This document shows, piece by piece, positions 7,586 to 15,003 of a stretch of DNA of 22,351 nt; positions within the stretch are counted from its first letter, which is position 1, and every line of letters begins with the position of its first letter. The DNA is from an uncultured Brachyspira sp. GTDB taxonomy: Bacteria; Spirochaetota; Brachyspiria; Brachyspirales; Brachyspiraceae. The position numbers and the translations under genes are program-made. The stretch is from NCBI RefSeq assembly GCF_910578695.1, contig NZ_CAJTQJ010000041.1:1-22351 (forward strand). The letters run 5' to 3'. A model generated the notes under the pieces. That model made no database searches and was not told the origin of the DNA. It saw only the letters and a list, made by a program, of their open reading frames with translations.

Positions 7586-7635
7586 TTTCTTATTATTGCT
7601 AATAAAAATTTTTCTTATTATTGCTAATAAAAAAC
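7586..7635. repeat. Two tandem copies of a 25-bp hairpin-forming repeat
   Basis: Two exact adjacent copies of a 25-bp unit lie at 7586-7610 and 7611-7635. Each contains TTATTA-ttgc-TAATAA, able to form a 6-bp AT stem with a 4-base loop. A degenerate copy of the core (TTATTACTAATAAAAATT) occurs again around 7724-7740. Confidence 0.75.
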
Positions 7636-7643
7636 TTGTTCAT

Positions 7644-7679
7644 CACTTTTACGCCTTTCGGTGTATGTCTTATAAAGTG
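7644..7679 (+). other. Foldable segment, possible structured RNA
   Basis: Read on the plus strand, CACTTT (7644-7649) can pair with AAAGTG (7674-7679). Inside this, TACGCC (7650-7655) can pair with GGTGTA (7660-7665), one pair being G-U, around a TTTC loop, leaving an 8-base bulge. The G-U pair works only on the plus strand; the minus strand would have an A-C mismatch. No known RNA family is recognised. Confidence 0.35.
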
Positions 7680-7849
7680 TATCTTTGGCTTATATATTTT
7701 ATCCGATTTTTTACTTACTTATTTTATTACTAATAAAAATTATTATTATGTTGTTAATATTTTTTATGTAGTTTAATTTATTATAGTTTAAAAATTAAAA
7801 AAATAAATACATAATAATTTGATATTTTTTAATTATAAATATTTTAGTA

Positions 7850-7877
7850 TTGTTTAATATAAAAAAAAGTATATAAT
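7850..7877 (+). promoter_or_regulatory. Promoter of galT
   Basis: TTGTTT (7850-7855) and TATAAT (7872-7877) are 16 bases apart. The leader is about 36 bases and carries a strong ribosome site, AAAGGAG, before the galT ATG. Confidence 0.45.
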
Positions 7878-7919
7878 AGATTTGAATAAATAATTTGAAT
7901 ACATAAAAGGAGAATTGAT

Positions 7920-8894
7920 ATGGCAGAATTGCGTTATAATCCATTACTTGGAGATTATGTTATGATAGCCAGTCATAGACAATCTCGTCCGCAGATGCCT
8001 AAAGACTATTGTCCGTTTTGTCCGGGAAGCGGTAAAGTACCTGATAGTTATGAGGTTCTTCGTTATGATAATGATTTTCCTGCCTTGTCTTTTGAACCGC
8101 CTTATCCTGATGATGTAGATAACGGCAGACTATTTATAACTGCACCTTCTATAGGAAAATGCGAAGTTATTTTATATTCTCCAGATCATAATACAACTTT
8201 AGCTGAATTATCCGTAGAGCATATTAGTAAATTAGTTGCTTTATGGCAGGAAAGAATGAAAGCTATAGCAGAAAATAAAAAAATTAAATATATTATGCCT
8301 TTTGAAAATAAAGGCGAAGTTGTAGGAGTTACAATGCCTCATCCTCATGGGCAGATATACGGATACAGCTGGATTCCTTTGAGAATTAAAAGAAAAATAG
8401 AAATGGCGTCAAGCTATTATAATATAAAAGAAAGAAATTTATTTATGGATATTATAGAACAGGAGCTTGAAGATAATAGAAGAGTAATATTTGAAAATGA
8501 TAATTTTATATGCTTTCTGCCTTTTGCTTCAGAATATCCTTACGGCATAATGATAATGCCTAAAAAGAAAACATTATCTATTACTGATTTTGATGAAAAA
8601 GAGTCTTTCTCTTTAGCAGATGCTTTGAAAAAGGCAGTTTCTTCTTTAGATTTATTATTCGATATGAAATTTCCTTATATGATGTGTATGTATAGTGCAC
8701 CTGTTAATGACGGCTTTAATTACAGCGATATATGGAATTATCATATAGAATTTTTTCCTCCTATGAGAAGTAAGGATAAGCAGAAATTTAATGCCTCTTC
8801 CGAAACAGGAGCTTGGGCATCTTGTAATCCTACAAGCCCAGAAGAAATGGCTTCTCAGTTAAGAACAGCTTATATCAGATATATGGGAATATAA
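7920..8894 (+). CDS. galT: Galactose-1-phosphate uridylyltransferase
   Basis: The enzyme swaps the UMP group between UDP-glucose and galactose-1-phosphate in the Leloir pathway, or acts on a related sugar phosphate. In the 324-residue product the zinc ligands Cys31 and Cys34 (CPFC) and His90, and the active-site HPHGQ (141-145) with nucleophile His143, are all present in normal order; His141 is the expected fourth zinc ligand. A second half with the C-terminal domain (YHIEFFPPMR) completes the fold. AAAGGAG gives a strong start. A glycosyltransferase gene follows after 3 bases, so sugar nucleotides made here may feed envelope glycan synthesis. No galK or galE lies in the window. Confidence 0.92.
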   Translation: MAELRYNPLLGDYVMIASHRQSRPQMPKDYCPFCPGSGKVPDSYEVLRYDNDFPALSFEPPYPDDVDNGRLFITAPSIGKCEVILYSPDHNTTLAELSVEHISKLVALWQERMKAIAENKKIKYIMPFENKGEVVGVTMPHPHGQIYGYSWIPLRIKRKIEMASSYYNIKERNLFMDIIEQELEDNRRVIFENDNFICFLPFASEYPYGIMIMPKKKTLSITDFDEKESFSLADALKKAVSSLDLLFDMKFPYMMCMYSAPVNDGFNYSDIWNYHIEFFPPMRSKDKQKFNASSETGAWASCNPTSPEEMASQLRTAYIRYMGI

Positions 8895-8897
8895 ACA

Positions 8898-9890
8898 TTG
8901 CTTAGATTTACTATTATAATACCGCATAGGGTTGGTGAAAATATAGAAAAAACTTTATACAGCGTATATCTTTCTGATTATCCAAAGGAAAATATTGAAA
9001 TTTTTCAGGCAGAAGGTACTCATCCTACTGTGCAGAGAAATGAATGTATAAAACAATCATGCGGAGATATTGTATATTTTATAGATAATGATTCTATAGT
9101 AAATGCAGGAAACATAAAAGAAGCTAATGATATATTTCAAAATGATGAGAGGGTAGCTATAGTAGGAGGTCCTGCTGTACATCAAATTAATTCTTTGATT
9201 GAAATGTATATAGATAAATGTATGAGATCATATTATGCAGTAGGTCCTATAGCTAATAGATACAGATTTGATAATAGTATGATTAAAGAAGGCAGCGACA
9301 GAGATGTTATACTTTGCAATTTATTTGTAAGGAGAAATGTTTTATTTGAAGCAGGACTTTTTAATGAAGATTTATATCCCAATGAAGAGAATGCTTTAAT
9401 AGATAAAATACTTTCACTAGGGTATAAATTAATATATGATCCGAAAATAATGGTGAAAAGACCTCCAAGAGCCAATTTGAAAGCCTATATAAAAATGCTT
9501 CTTAATTACGGCAGGGGCAGATTTGAGCAGCTTTTTAGAGATTTTAACTATAAAAATTTAGTATTTACTATTCCAGCTTTATTTTCTGCATATATTGTTT
9601 TAATTCCTGTAGTTTTTATTGTATATAATTTTACAGAAATAAATATAATAAAATTTTATTTTCTTCCATTGTTAGTTTATATAACAGCAACTATATTTGC
9701 AGGCGTATTATATTCTTTTAAAGAGTTTGGAATTATAGGCAAAATTCGAGGCTTATTTGTATACCCTTTTATGTTTTTTATTACGCATTTTTTTTACGGC
9801 TTTGGTTTTTTTTACGGAATCATCAGAGTAGCAACAAAATTCAAAAGAATTGCAGATTTTTCTATAAAAAAATACAAATCTTTTGAATAA
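8898..9890 (+). CDS. Family 2 glycosyltransferase with C-terminal membrane helices
   Basis: A GT-A fold transferase of 330 residues. Visible are the first beta strand FTIIIPHR, the DND metal/nucleotide motif (63-65) after GDIVYFI, and a later acidic stretch (NEDLYPNEEN, 156-165) where the catalytic base usually sits. Three hydrophobic segments at about 220-244, 250-273 and 286-309 anchor it in the inner membrane. It probably transfers a sugar to a lipid or polysaccharide precursor. The start is a TTG at 8898 with GGGA 9 bases upstream inside the end of galT; no upstream ATG exists in frame because galT's stop is 3 bases away. It almost certainly shares the galT transcript. Confidence 0.8.
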   Translation: MLRFTIIIPHRVGENIEKTLYSVYLSDYPKENIEIFQAEGTHPTVQRNECIKQSCGDIVYFIDNDSIVNAGNIKEANDIFQNDERVAIVGGPAVHQINSLIEMYIDKCMRSYYAVGPIANRYRFDNSMIKEGSDRDVILCNLFVRRNVLFEAGLFNEDLYPNEENALIDKILSLGYKLIYDPKIMVKRPPRANLKAYIKMLLNYGRGRFEQLFRDFNYKNLVFTIPALFSAYIVLIPVVFIVYNFTEINIIKFYFLPLLVYITATIFAGVLYSFKEFGIIGKIRGLFVYPFMFFITHFFYGFGFFYGIIRVATKFKRIADFSIKKYKSFE

Positions 9891-9971
9891 ATTAGATATT
9901 GTTTATATTTTCATATTGTAAAATCGATAATATTATATATCTTTTACTTGTTATATTTATTAGGGTTTATA

Positions 9972-10484
9972 ATGTATGAAACTTGTAAACATATACACTA
10001 TATATATATATATATAGTGTATATTTTATTTATATTTACTTCTAATTTGTACTGCACTCCTAGTGCTAGTAATGATAATTTTTACAAAACGGATTCTTGT
10101 TTAAAAAGCGATGGAATAACGGATATAAATGATATAGTTTTTGAAGATTATTCTATCAATTTGACAGCTATAGGCTTTCCTATGCTCAGTACTTTTTTAA
10201 TGATTCAAAGTAAGCTTCCTATACTATCAATATTTTTAGATTTGTATGAGTTTATAGGATACAGTAAAAATGTATCAACAGAAATAACATATTTAAATTT
10301 TTTTAGAACTTTAAAAACTATATATTGGCATTTTTTAGATGATAATAAAAGTATATCAGTTTCTTTTACTTATTCAAGCTCAATGAATGTTAATTATAAT
10401 AGTATGATAAGAGATCTGTCAGCATCTTATTCTAAGATTTATACAGATACAAATATACTTCTTGGCATTCACTTTTATTTCTAA
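9972..10484 (+). CDS. Putative exported protein, 170 aa, leader coded by a (TA)n tract
   Basis: Unrecognised family. The protein has a hydrophobic Tyr/Ile-rich leader (HIHYIYIYIVYILFIF) followed by SNLYCTPSAS, consistent with a signal peptide or anchor, then alternating hydrophobic/polar stretches and a C-terminal Phe (GIHFYF), a common end of outer-membrane barrel proteins. At this length it would be a small or truncated barrel. A TTG at 9948 can open the frame, but ATG 9972 is preferred because AGGG lies about 6 bases before it. The leader is encoded by a perfect palindrome with a (TA)9 core, so gain or loss of one TA unit would shift the frame and switch the product off. Confidence 0.5.
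   Translation: MYETCKHIHYIYIYIVYILFIFTSNLYCTPSASNDNFYKTDSCLKSDGITDINDIVFEDYSINLTAIGFPMLSTFLMIQSKLPILSIFLDLYEFIGYSKNVSTEITYLNFFRTLKTIYWHFLDDNKSISVSFTYSSSMNVNYNSMIRDLSASYSKIYTDTNILLGIHFYF
9991..10024. repeat. 34-bp perfect palindrome with (TA)9 core
   Basis: ATATACAC (9991-9998) and GTGTATAT (10017-10024) flank nine TA units (9999-10016), and the whole is self-complementary. It lies inside the coding region for the N-terminal leader of the 9972-10484 protein. As DNA it could extrude a cruciform; as mRNA it would form a 17-bp stem if the loop were small, close to the start codon. Confidence 0.9.
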
Positions 10485-10526
10485 TTATAATAGTATTAGA
10501 AAATATTAAAAAAATATAATAAATAT

Positions 10527-10555
10527 TTGCAAATTATAATCATTTATGATAATAT
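10527..10555 (+). promoter_or_regulatory. Possible promoter of cmk-rpsA
   Basis: TTGCAA (10527-10532) and TAATAT (10550-10555) are 17 bases apart. The -10 box is weak, and other AT-rich hexamers nearby could serve instead. Confidence 0.3.
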
Positions 10556-10589
10556 GTATAGAAAATTATTTTTATTATAAAGGTTATAG

Positions 10590-11261
10590 GTGTCAGATAC
10601 ATATAAAATAATTACTTTAGATGGTCCTTCTGGGGCAGGAAAAAGCACTATAGCTAAATTATTAGCAGAAAAATTATCTTTTAAATATTTAGATACAGGT
10701 GCTATGTATAGGGCAGTAACTTTATATATGATAAAACATCATATAGATATAAATAATAATAGCGAAGTCATATCAGCTCTTAATAATTTAAGCATCAAAT
10801 TTGATAATGCTGGAAAAATATATCTGGATAATGAAGATGTAACTGAAGATATAAGAAGCATTGAAGTAGTTAATCTTGTTTCTAAAGTTTCCTCCATAAG
10901 TGCAGTAAGACAGAATATGGTGTTTCTGCAAAGAAAGATAGCAGAAAGCAGCAATTATGTTGTAGACGGCAGGGATATAGGAAGTGTTGTATTTCCTAAT
11001 TCCAAATATAAATTTTATATGGATGCTTCTTTAGATGAAAGAGCCAAACGAAGGCATAATGAAGAATTATCTAAAGGTAAAAATATTTCTTATGATGAAG
11101 TTAGAGAGAGTATAAGAAAAAGAGATGAATTTGACTCAAATAGAGAAGATAGTCCTCTTGTAGTACCTGAAAATGCTGATATAATAGATACTACTAATAT
11201 GACTATTGATGAAGTAGTTGAAAAAATTGCTAATGTGATTTTTAATATAAAATCTAATTAA
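10590..11261 (+). CDS. cmk: Cytidylate kinase
   Basis: This enzyme phosphorylates CMP and dCMP with ATP, recycling pyrimidine nucleotides in the cytoplasm. The 223-residue product has the P-loop GPSGAGKST (12-20), the substrate segment YLDTGAMYRAV, the VDGRDIGSVVFP motif and the lid region with Arg/Lys (DERAKRRHNE), all in family order and length. The start is GTG at 10590 with AAAGG about 6 bases upstream. rpsA follows after 48 bases; the cmk-rpsA pair is conserved in many bacteria, which supports both calls. Confidence 0.95.
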   Translation: MSDTYKIITLDGPSGAGKSTIAKLLAEKLSFKYLDTGAMYRAVTLYMIKHHIDINNNSEVISALNNLSIKFDNAGKIYLDNEDVTEDIRSIEVVNLVSKVSSISAVRQNMVFLQRKIAESSNYVVDGRDIGSVVFPNSKYKFYMDASLDERAKRRHNEELSKGKNISYDEVRESIRKRDEFDSNREDSPLVVPENADIIDTTNMTIDEVVEKIANVIFNIKSN

Positions 11262-11279
11262 ATATTAGATATTTTTTAA

Positions 11280-11299
11280 CCTGTCAAAGCACAGGAGGG
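11280..11299 (+). promoter_or_regulatory. Hairpin overlapping the rpsA ribosome site
   Basis: CCTGT (11280-11284) pairs with ACAGG (11291-11295) around a 6-base loop. The 3' arm overlaps AGGAGG (11293-11298), the ribosome-binding site of rpsA. A stem here could mask part of the site. In other bacteria S1 represses its own translation through leader structure; a role here is inference. Confidence 0.35.
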
Positions 11300-11309
11300 A
11301 GAAGGAACA

Positions 11310-12977
11310 ATGGAAGATAATAAAAATTTATCAAATGATGAAATTGAATTTCGTAAGGCTTTAGAGGAAAAAAGCGATAATACAGCCTTAAGCCGAGGAA
11401 AAATTGTTAAAGGCAAAGTAGTACAGTTTGATGATACAGATGTTTTTATAGATTTTGAATCAAAATCTGAAGGTAAAATAAAGAGAAGAGAATTTGATAA
11501 AGAACCTGCCATAGGTGAAGAAATAGAAGCTATTGTTTCAGGTGAAGATGATAAAGGCTATGTTATTTTATCTAAAAGCGAAATAGATAAAAGAAAATCT
11601 CAGGAGTTAATAGATAATGCTGTTAAAAATAATACTCCGATTAAAGGTATTGTTAAAGAGGTTATAAAAGGCGGATTTAAAGTATCTATAATTGGATATC
11701 AGGCATTTTGTCCTTTTTCTCAAATAGATTTGGCAAAAGGTATTAAAGAAGCTGATTATCTCGGCAAAGAGTATGATTTTAGAATCATTAAGAAAAACGG
11801 CAGAGATGTTGTAGTTTCAAGAAGAGTATTATTAGAAGAAACTCAGAATGCAGGAATAGAAACTTTCTTAAATGAATTGAAAGAGAATGATATTATTAAC
11901 GGTAAAGTAAAAAATATAGAGAAATTCGGAGCTTTTGTTGAAATCACACCTGGTTTAGATGGTTTTCTTGCTATACCGAATATGTCTTGGGATAAAGTTA
12001 TTAATCCTAAATCTATAATTTCAAAAGGCGATGAAAGAATGTTTAAGGTTCTTTCTGTCGATAGAGAAAAGAGAAGAGTTGATTTAGGACTTAAGCAGTT
12101 AGATGAAGATCCTTGGGGTAAATTTGTTGAACAGTATAAAAAAGATGATATTATACAGGGAGAGGTTACTAATGTTAAGAAATTCGGTGCTTTTGTAAAA
12201 GTTGCTGACGGAATAGAGGGACTTATTCATGTTTCTGATTTGAGCTGGAATTCTCATGTTAATAATCCTAATGACTTTGTAAAAAAGGGTGCTTTTTTAG
12301 AGTGTAAAATACTTAATATGGATGCTGCTGAGAGAAAACTTACATTGGGTTTGAAGCAGGTTAAAGAAAATCCTTGGGATACTATTGAAAGAGATTTTCA
12401 TGTTAAATCTTCTGTAAAATGTAAAGTAAAAAGAATAATTAAGAACTTTGCAGTATTTGAACTGCCTAATGGTTTGGAAGGTATATGTGATATAAGCGAT
12501 TTCGATTGGAGAAATAATATAGTTAATATGAAAGACTATGTTAAAGAGGGCGAAGATGTTAATATGGTTATTATGTCAATAGACAGAGATAAGCAGAGAA
12601 TAAAATTAAGCTATAAGCATACTTATGAAAGTCCTTGGAGATTATTTGAAAAGGCTCATCCTCAAGGTTCTATAGTTGATGGTACTGTTAAGACTGTAAT
12701 TGATTCAGGCGTTATTGTTTCATTAGAAAATGATTTGGAAGGCTATATGCATATTTCTCAAGTAGAAATTCCTAAAGGAAGTACTTTAGAAGAAACTGTA
12801 AAGGTTGGCGAAACTTATCCTTTTGTTGTGAGAGAGGTTAATCAAAGTAAAAGGAGAATTTCATTATCAAGAAGAGAATATATGGAAGCTCAAAATAAAA
12901 AAGAAACCCAAAATTATATTTCCAAAGCAGAGCCTACATCTCTAACTTATAATCCTTTTGATAATATCAATAATTAA
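11310..12977 (+). CDS. rpsA: 30S ribosomal protein S1
   Basis: S1 binds single-stranded mRNA and helps load it on the 30S subunit. Six S1 (OB-fold) domains are visible in 555 residues, at about 31-90, 108-172, 194-263, 280-350, 366-435 and 453-522. Domains 3 and 4 are the best conserved, with KFGAFVEI and KFGAFVKV and the signature GLIHVSDLSW (304-313). The first two are more divergent, as expected for ribosome-binding domains. The start is ATG at 11310 behind a purine-rich AGGAGGGAG. It follows cmk and ends 20 bases before a strong terminator. A six-domain S1 is the full-length form. Confidence 0.95.
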   Translation: MEDNKNLSNDEIEFRKALEEKSDNTALSRGKIVKGKVVQFDDTDVFIDFESKSEGKIKRREFDKEPAIGEEIEAIVSGEDDKGYVILSKSEIDKRKSQELIDNAVKNNTPIKGIVKEVIKGGFKVSIIGYQAFCPFSQIDLAKGIKEADYLGKEYDFRIIKKNGRDVVVSRRVLLEETQNAGIETFLNELKENDIINGKVKNIEKFGAFVEITPGLDGFLAIPNMSWDKVINPKSIISKGDERMFKVLSVDREKRRVDLGLKQLDEDPWGKFVEQYKKDDIIQGEVTNVKKFGAFVKVADGIEGLIHVSDLSWNSHVNNPNDFVKKGAFLECKILNMDAAERKLTLGLKQVKENPWDTIERDFHVKSSVKCKVKRIIKNFAVFELPNGLEGICDISDFDWRNNIVNMKDYVKEGEDVNMVIMSIDRDKQRIKLSYKHTYESPWRLFEKAHPQGSIVDGTVKTVIDSGVIVSLENDLEGYMHISQVEIPKGSTLEETVKVGETYPFVVREVNQSKRRISLSRREYMEAQNKKETQNYISKAEPTSLTYNPFDNINN

Positions 12978-12996
12978 TTTAATTATATAAAATTAT

Positions 12997-13033
12997 AAAA
13001 ATCCTAATGTAATAAGCATATAGGATTTTTTTT
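12997..13033 (+). terminator. Rho-independent terminator after rpsA
   Basis: AAAAATCCTA (12997-13006) pairs perfectly with TAGGATTTTT (13021-13030), with extra ATG/CAT pairing inside the loop, and a run of eight T follows at 13026-13033. Confidence 0.85.
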
Positions 13034-13070
13034 GTATTTTTTTCTAATATAATTTAATAGTTTTATATTA

Positions 13071-13098
13071 TTGACAAATGTATTAATTTTAGTATAAT
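13071..13098 (+). promoter_or_regulatory. Strong promoter of the GT28 glycosyltransferase gene
   Basis: Perfect TTGACA (13071-13076) and TATAAT (13093-13098) boxes are 16 bases apart. The leader would be about 30 bases and includes GGAAGG before ATG 13136. Confidence 0.75.
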
Positions 13099-13135
13099 TT
13101 ATCATTATTAATTTATTTTATCGGAAGGTTTTGCG

Positions 13136-14257
13136 ATGAAAAAAGTTTTGATAATATCTTCAGAATATACAGGACATGGTCATAAAAGCGTTCATACAGC
13201 ATTGCTTCAGGGTTTTAAATCTTTATATAAAGAAGAAATAGAATGTAAAGTTATAAACGGCTTTACTCTAGGAGGTCCTGATTTAATTGCTGCTGAAAGA
13301 CTATATAATACATGCATAAAGTATTTTCCTAAAATATGGAATAATATATTCAGATTTTCATTTAAAAATAAAAATTTTATTAACAAGCATAATTCTAGGA
13401 CTATTAAAAGACGTTTTATTAAAATTATAAAAAATTATAATCCTGATATTATAGTAAATGTACATCCTATGTTTAGCGGAAGTCTGCTTAATGTAATAAA
13501 AAAGAAAAATATTAATATAAAATTTTTTATTATTATTACTGATTTGATAACAATAACTAAATTATGGTTTGATAATAGAGCTGATAAAATTATAAGTCCT
13601 TCAAATGAAGCTTCTGAGTATATGATTAAAAATGGAATAGACAGAGACAGAATTATCACATTCGGGCTTCCTGTGAGAGAAGGTTTTGACGCCTTATTGA
13701 AAAGCAAAGAAGAAATAATAGAAAAGACTAATATTTATGATACATTAAAAATACTTTTGCTTAATAATTCTGAAAAAACAAAAAGGCTTATTCATATTAT
13801 AAATGGGCTTTACAGCAGGTACAAATGCGAAGTTACAGTTGTTTGCGGGAGAAGTAAAAAAACATACGGAAAACTTCAGGAATTTTTTTCATCAAGAAGC
13901 TACAGCCCTAATATTATAGGATATACTAATGAACTTCCTAAACTATTTCATCAAAATGATATATTAATAACAAGGTCTGGTCCTACAGCTATAATAGAAG
14001 CGGTTAATTGTTTAATACCTGTTGTGTCTATGGGAGCTTTGCCAGGTCAGGAAGAGGAAAATCCTATATATTTAAATAGAAACGGATTAGGATATAATAC
14101 TAGTTCTACAGATGATATATTTAATAAAATAGATTTGCTTATTGCAAATAATAGAGAAAACTTGATAAAGGTTAGAGAGAATCAATTTGATTATTACGGC
14201 AGAGATGTAAGAGAAAAGATAGTGAAATATATTGCAGGCAGTATTGAAAATAAATAA
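13136..14257 (+). CDS. Diacylglycerol glycosyltransferase-like (MGDG synthase family, GT28)
   Basis: The product (373 residues) has the MurG-like two-domain GT-B fold. The N-terminal domain matches monogalactosyldiacylglycerol-synthase proteins: a glycine/histidine loop GHGHKS (13-18) and NVHPMFSGSLLNVIKKK (108-124). The C-terminal donor domain shows SGPTAIIEA (281-289) and PGQEEEN (303-309), the UDP-sugar binding signature. It probably adds galactose or glucose to diacylglycerol at the inner face of the membrane; spirochaetes such as Borrelia have galactolipids of this kind. It is not murG, which lacks this N-terminal loop. It has a consensus promoter and a GGAAGG ribosome site. The sugar and acceptor are inferred. 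Confidence 0.8.
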   Translation: MKKVLIISSEYTGHGHKSVHTALLQGFKSLYKEEIECKVINGFTLGGPDLIAAERLYNTCIKYFPKIWNNIFRFSFKNKNFINKHNSRTIKRRFIKIIKNYNPDIIVNVHPMFSGSLLNVIKKKNINIKFFIIITDLITITKLWFDNRADKIISPSNEASEYMIKNGIDRDRIITFGLPVREGFDALLKSKEEIIEKTNIYDTLKILLLNNSEKTKRLIHIINGLYSRYKCEVTVVCGRSKKTYGKLQEFFSSRSYSPNIIGYTNELPKLFHQNDILITRSGPTAIIEAVNCLIPVVSMGALPGQEEENPIYLNRNGLGYNTSSTDDIFNKIDLLIANNRENLIKVRENQFDYYGRDVREKIVKYIAGSIENK

Positions 14258-14307
14258 AATCTTTTTATAATAAAATAAAAAATTATTATAAATAGGGTTA
14301 TAGTAAA

Positions 14308-14775
14308 TTGATTAGTAATGCAAAAATGAAAAAACTTATATCTGATATTGATTTATCAAATATAGAATTAAAAAATTATTATTCTGTATTTGAAAGAGAA
14401 AATACTAATAATGAAAAATATTGGGTTATAAGCAATGAAACAGACTGCACGTTATGCAAAACTTCTTTTATAGGTGAAAAATTATCTGATTTTGAATGGA
14501 ATAATAATGAGATATATATAGCAAATAGTAAAGATATAAAAAATGTTCTTAATCTTTCATTAAAAATATTTATGTCTTTAAAAAAGATTCTTGAAGAAAA
14601 TTATTCATATCAGATATTTGATTTAATACTTATTTTATCAGAAGGAAATAATGAAGTTGCTCCTAGTGCTGATATAAGATTTTATGCTGTAAGAGATAAT
14701 TTTAGAATAATGGATTTAGAAAATATTGATAATTATAAATCAGAGGCTGTTTTAGCAGAAGCTGTAAATAGTTAG
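14308..14775 (+). CDS. Hypothetical protein, 155 aa
   Basis: No family recognised. It is a soluble, acidic, Asn-rich protein without signal or membrane segments, with a Cys pair (CTLC, about residues 47-50) and alternating beta-like stretches (YWVISNE, EIYIANS, IRFYAVRDNFRIMDLE). The start is a TTG at 14308, with AGGG 10 bases upstream; an in-frame ATG at 14326 has no ribosome site. It follows the glycosyltransferase gene by 50 bases without an obvious terminator, so it may be the second gene of that transcript. It converges on the restriction-modification genes. Confidence 0.6.
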   Translation: MISNAKMKKLISDIDLSNIELKNYYSVFERENTNNEKYWVISNETDCTLCKTSFIGEKLSDFEWNNNEIYIANSKDIKNVLNLSLKIFMSLKKILEENYSYQIFDLILILSEGNNEVAPSADIRFYAVRDNFRIMDLENIDNYKSEAVLAEAVNS

Positions 14776-14795
14776 AAATTATGATTAAATTATTC

Positions 14796-14835
14796 TTGAC
14801 AATACATCTAATTATTTGTCAATACTGTATAGTAT
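14796..14835. promoter_or_regulatory. Cluster of direct and inverted repeats, operator-like
   Basis: TTGACAATAC (14796-14805) recurs as TTGTCAATAC (14816-14825) exactly 20 bases later. TTGACAA (14796-14802) and TTGTCAA (14816-14822) are also perfect inverted repeats, and ATACT...AGTAT (14822-14835) is a further dyad with one mismatched pair. The two 20-base-spaced half-sites lie on the same helix face, as in dimer-of-dimer repressor sites. Confidence 0.5.
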
Positions 14836-14858
14836 AAATAAATAAAAAATAAGGAGCT

Positions 14859-14939
14859 ATGATAATATTCATACTAATAGAATTGAATTATTCAGGTTTT
14901 TATGAAAAATTGTGTATGATAAATATATTCACTAAATAA
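14859..14939 (+). CDS. Possible 26-aa hydrophobic peptide
   Basis: An ATG at 14859 opens 26 codons giving MIIFILIELNYSGFYEKL then a short tail, ending in TAA at 14939. AAGGAG (14851-14856) is only 2 bases from the ATG, which is tighter than normal. The ORF sits between operator-like repeats and a 12-bp stem-loop, forming a complete miniature unit. It could be a small toxin-like or leader peptide, or nothing at all. No family assigned. Confidence 0.25.
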   Translation: MIIFILIELNYSGFYEKLCMINIFTK

Positions 14940-14979
14940 ATGAGTTTATGTTTAAGAAAATAATAGAATAAACTCATTT
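14938..14979. terminator. Strong stem-loop between convergent genes
   Basis: AAATGAGTTTAT (14938-14949) and ATAAACTCATTT (14968-14979) form a perfect 12-bp stem around an 18-base loop. It lies at the end of rightward transcription and 25 bases past the stop of the leftward endonuclease gene. The T-run is short on both strands, so it is a bidirectional terminator candidate and not a textbook one. Confidence 0.6.
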
Positions 14980-15003
14980 GATAAATTATTAAAATAAAAA
15001 ATT

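Larger units (their letters stand above)
7539..7919. other. 381-base intergenic region with repeats and foldable segment
   Basis: This gap between the TPR gene and galT holds a tandem 25-bp repeat (7586-7635), a foldable segment (7644-7679), a further partial copy of the repeat core near 7724-7740, and the galT promoter (7850-7877). The segment 7636-7700 is less AT-rich than the rest. Open frames exist on both strands but have no convincing start. Confidence 0.6.

Noticed and set aside
7639..7779. Plus-strand open frame from a TTG, about 46 codons, hydrophobic
   Set aside because: No ribosome site precedes the TTG and the second half is translated AT-rich repeat. I treat the region as a foldable non-coding segment instead.
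9948..9971. TTG start extending the exported protein by 8 residues
   Set aside because: The ATG at 9972 has AGGG at proper distance, while nothing suitable precedes the TTG.
13435..13707. 90-codon minus-strand ORF inside the GT28 gene
   Set aside because: Antisense shadow; the plus-strand frame has full family motifs, a consensus promoter and a ribosome site.
14938..14979. CRISPR-like repeat
   Set aside because: It is a single inverted pair with no repeated spacers; terminator-like stem-loop is enough to explain it.
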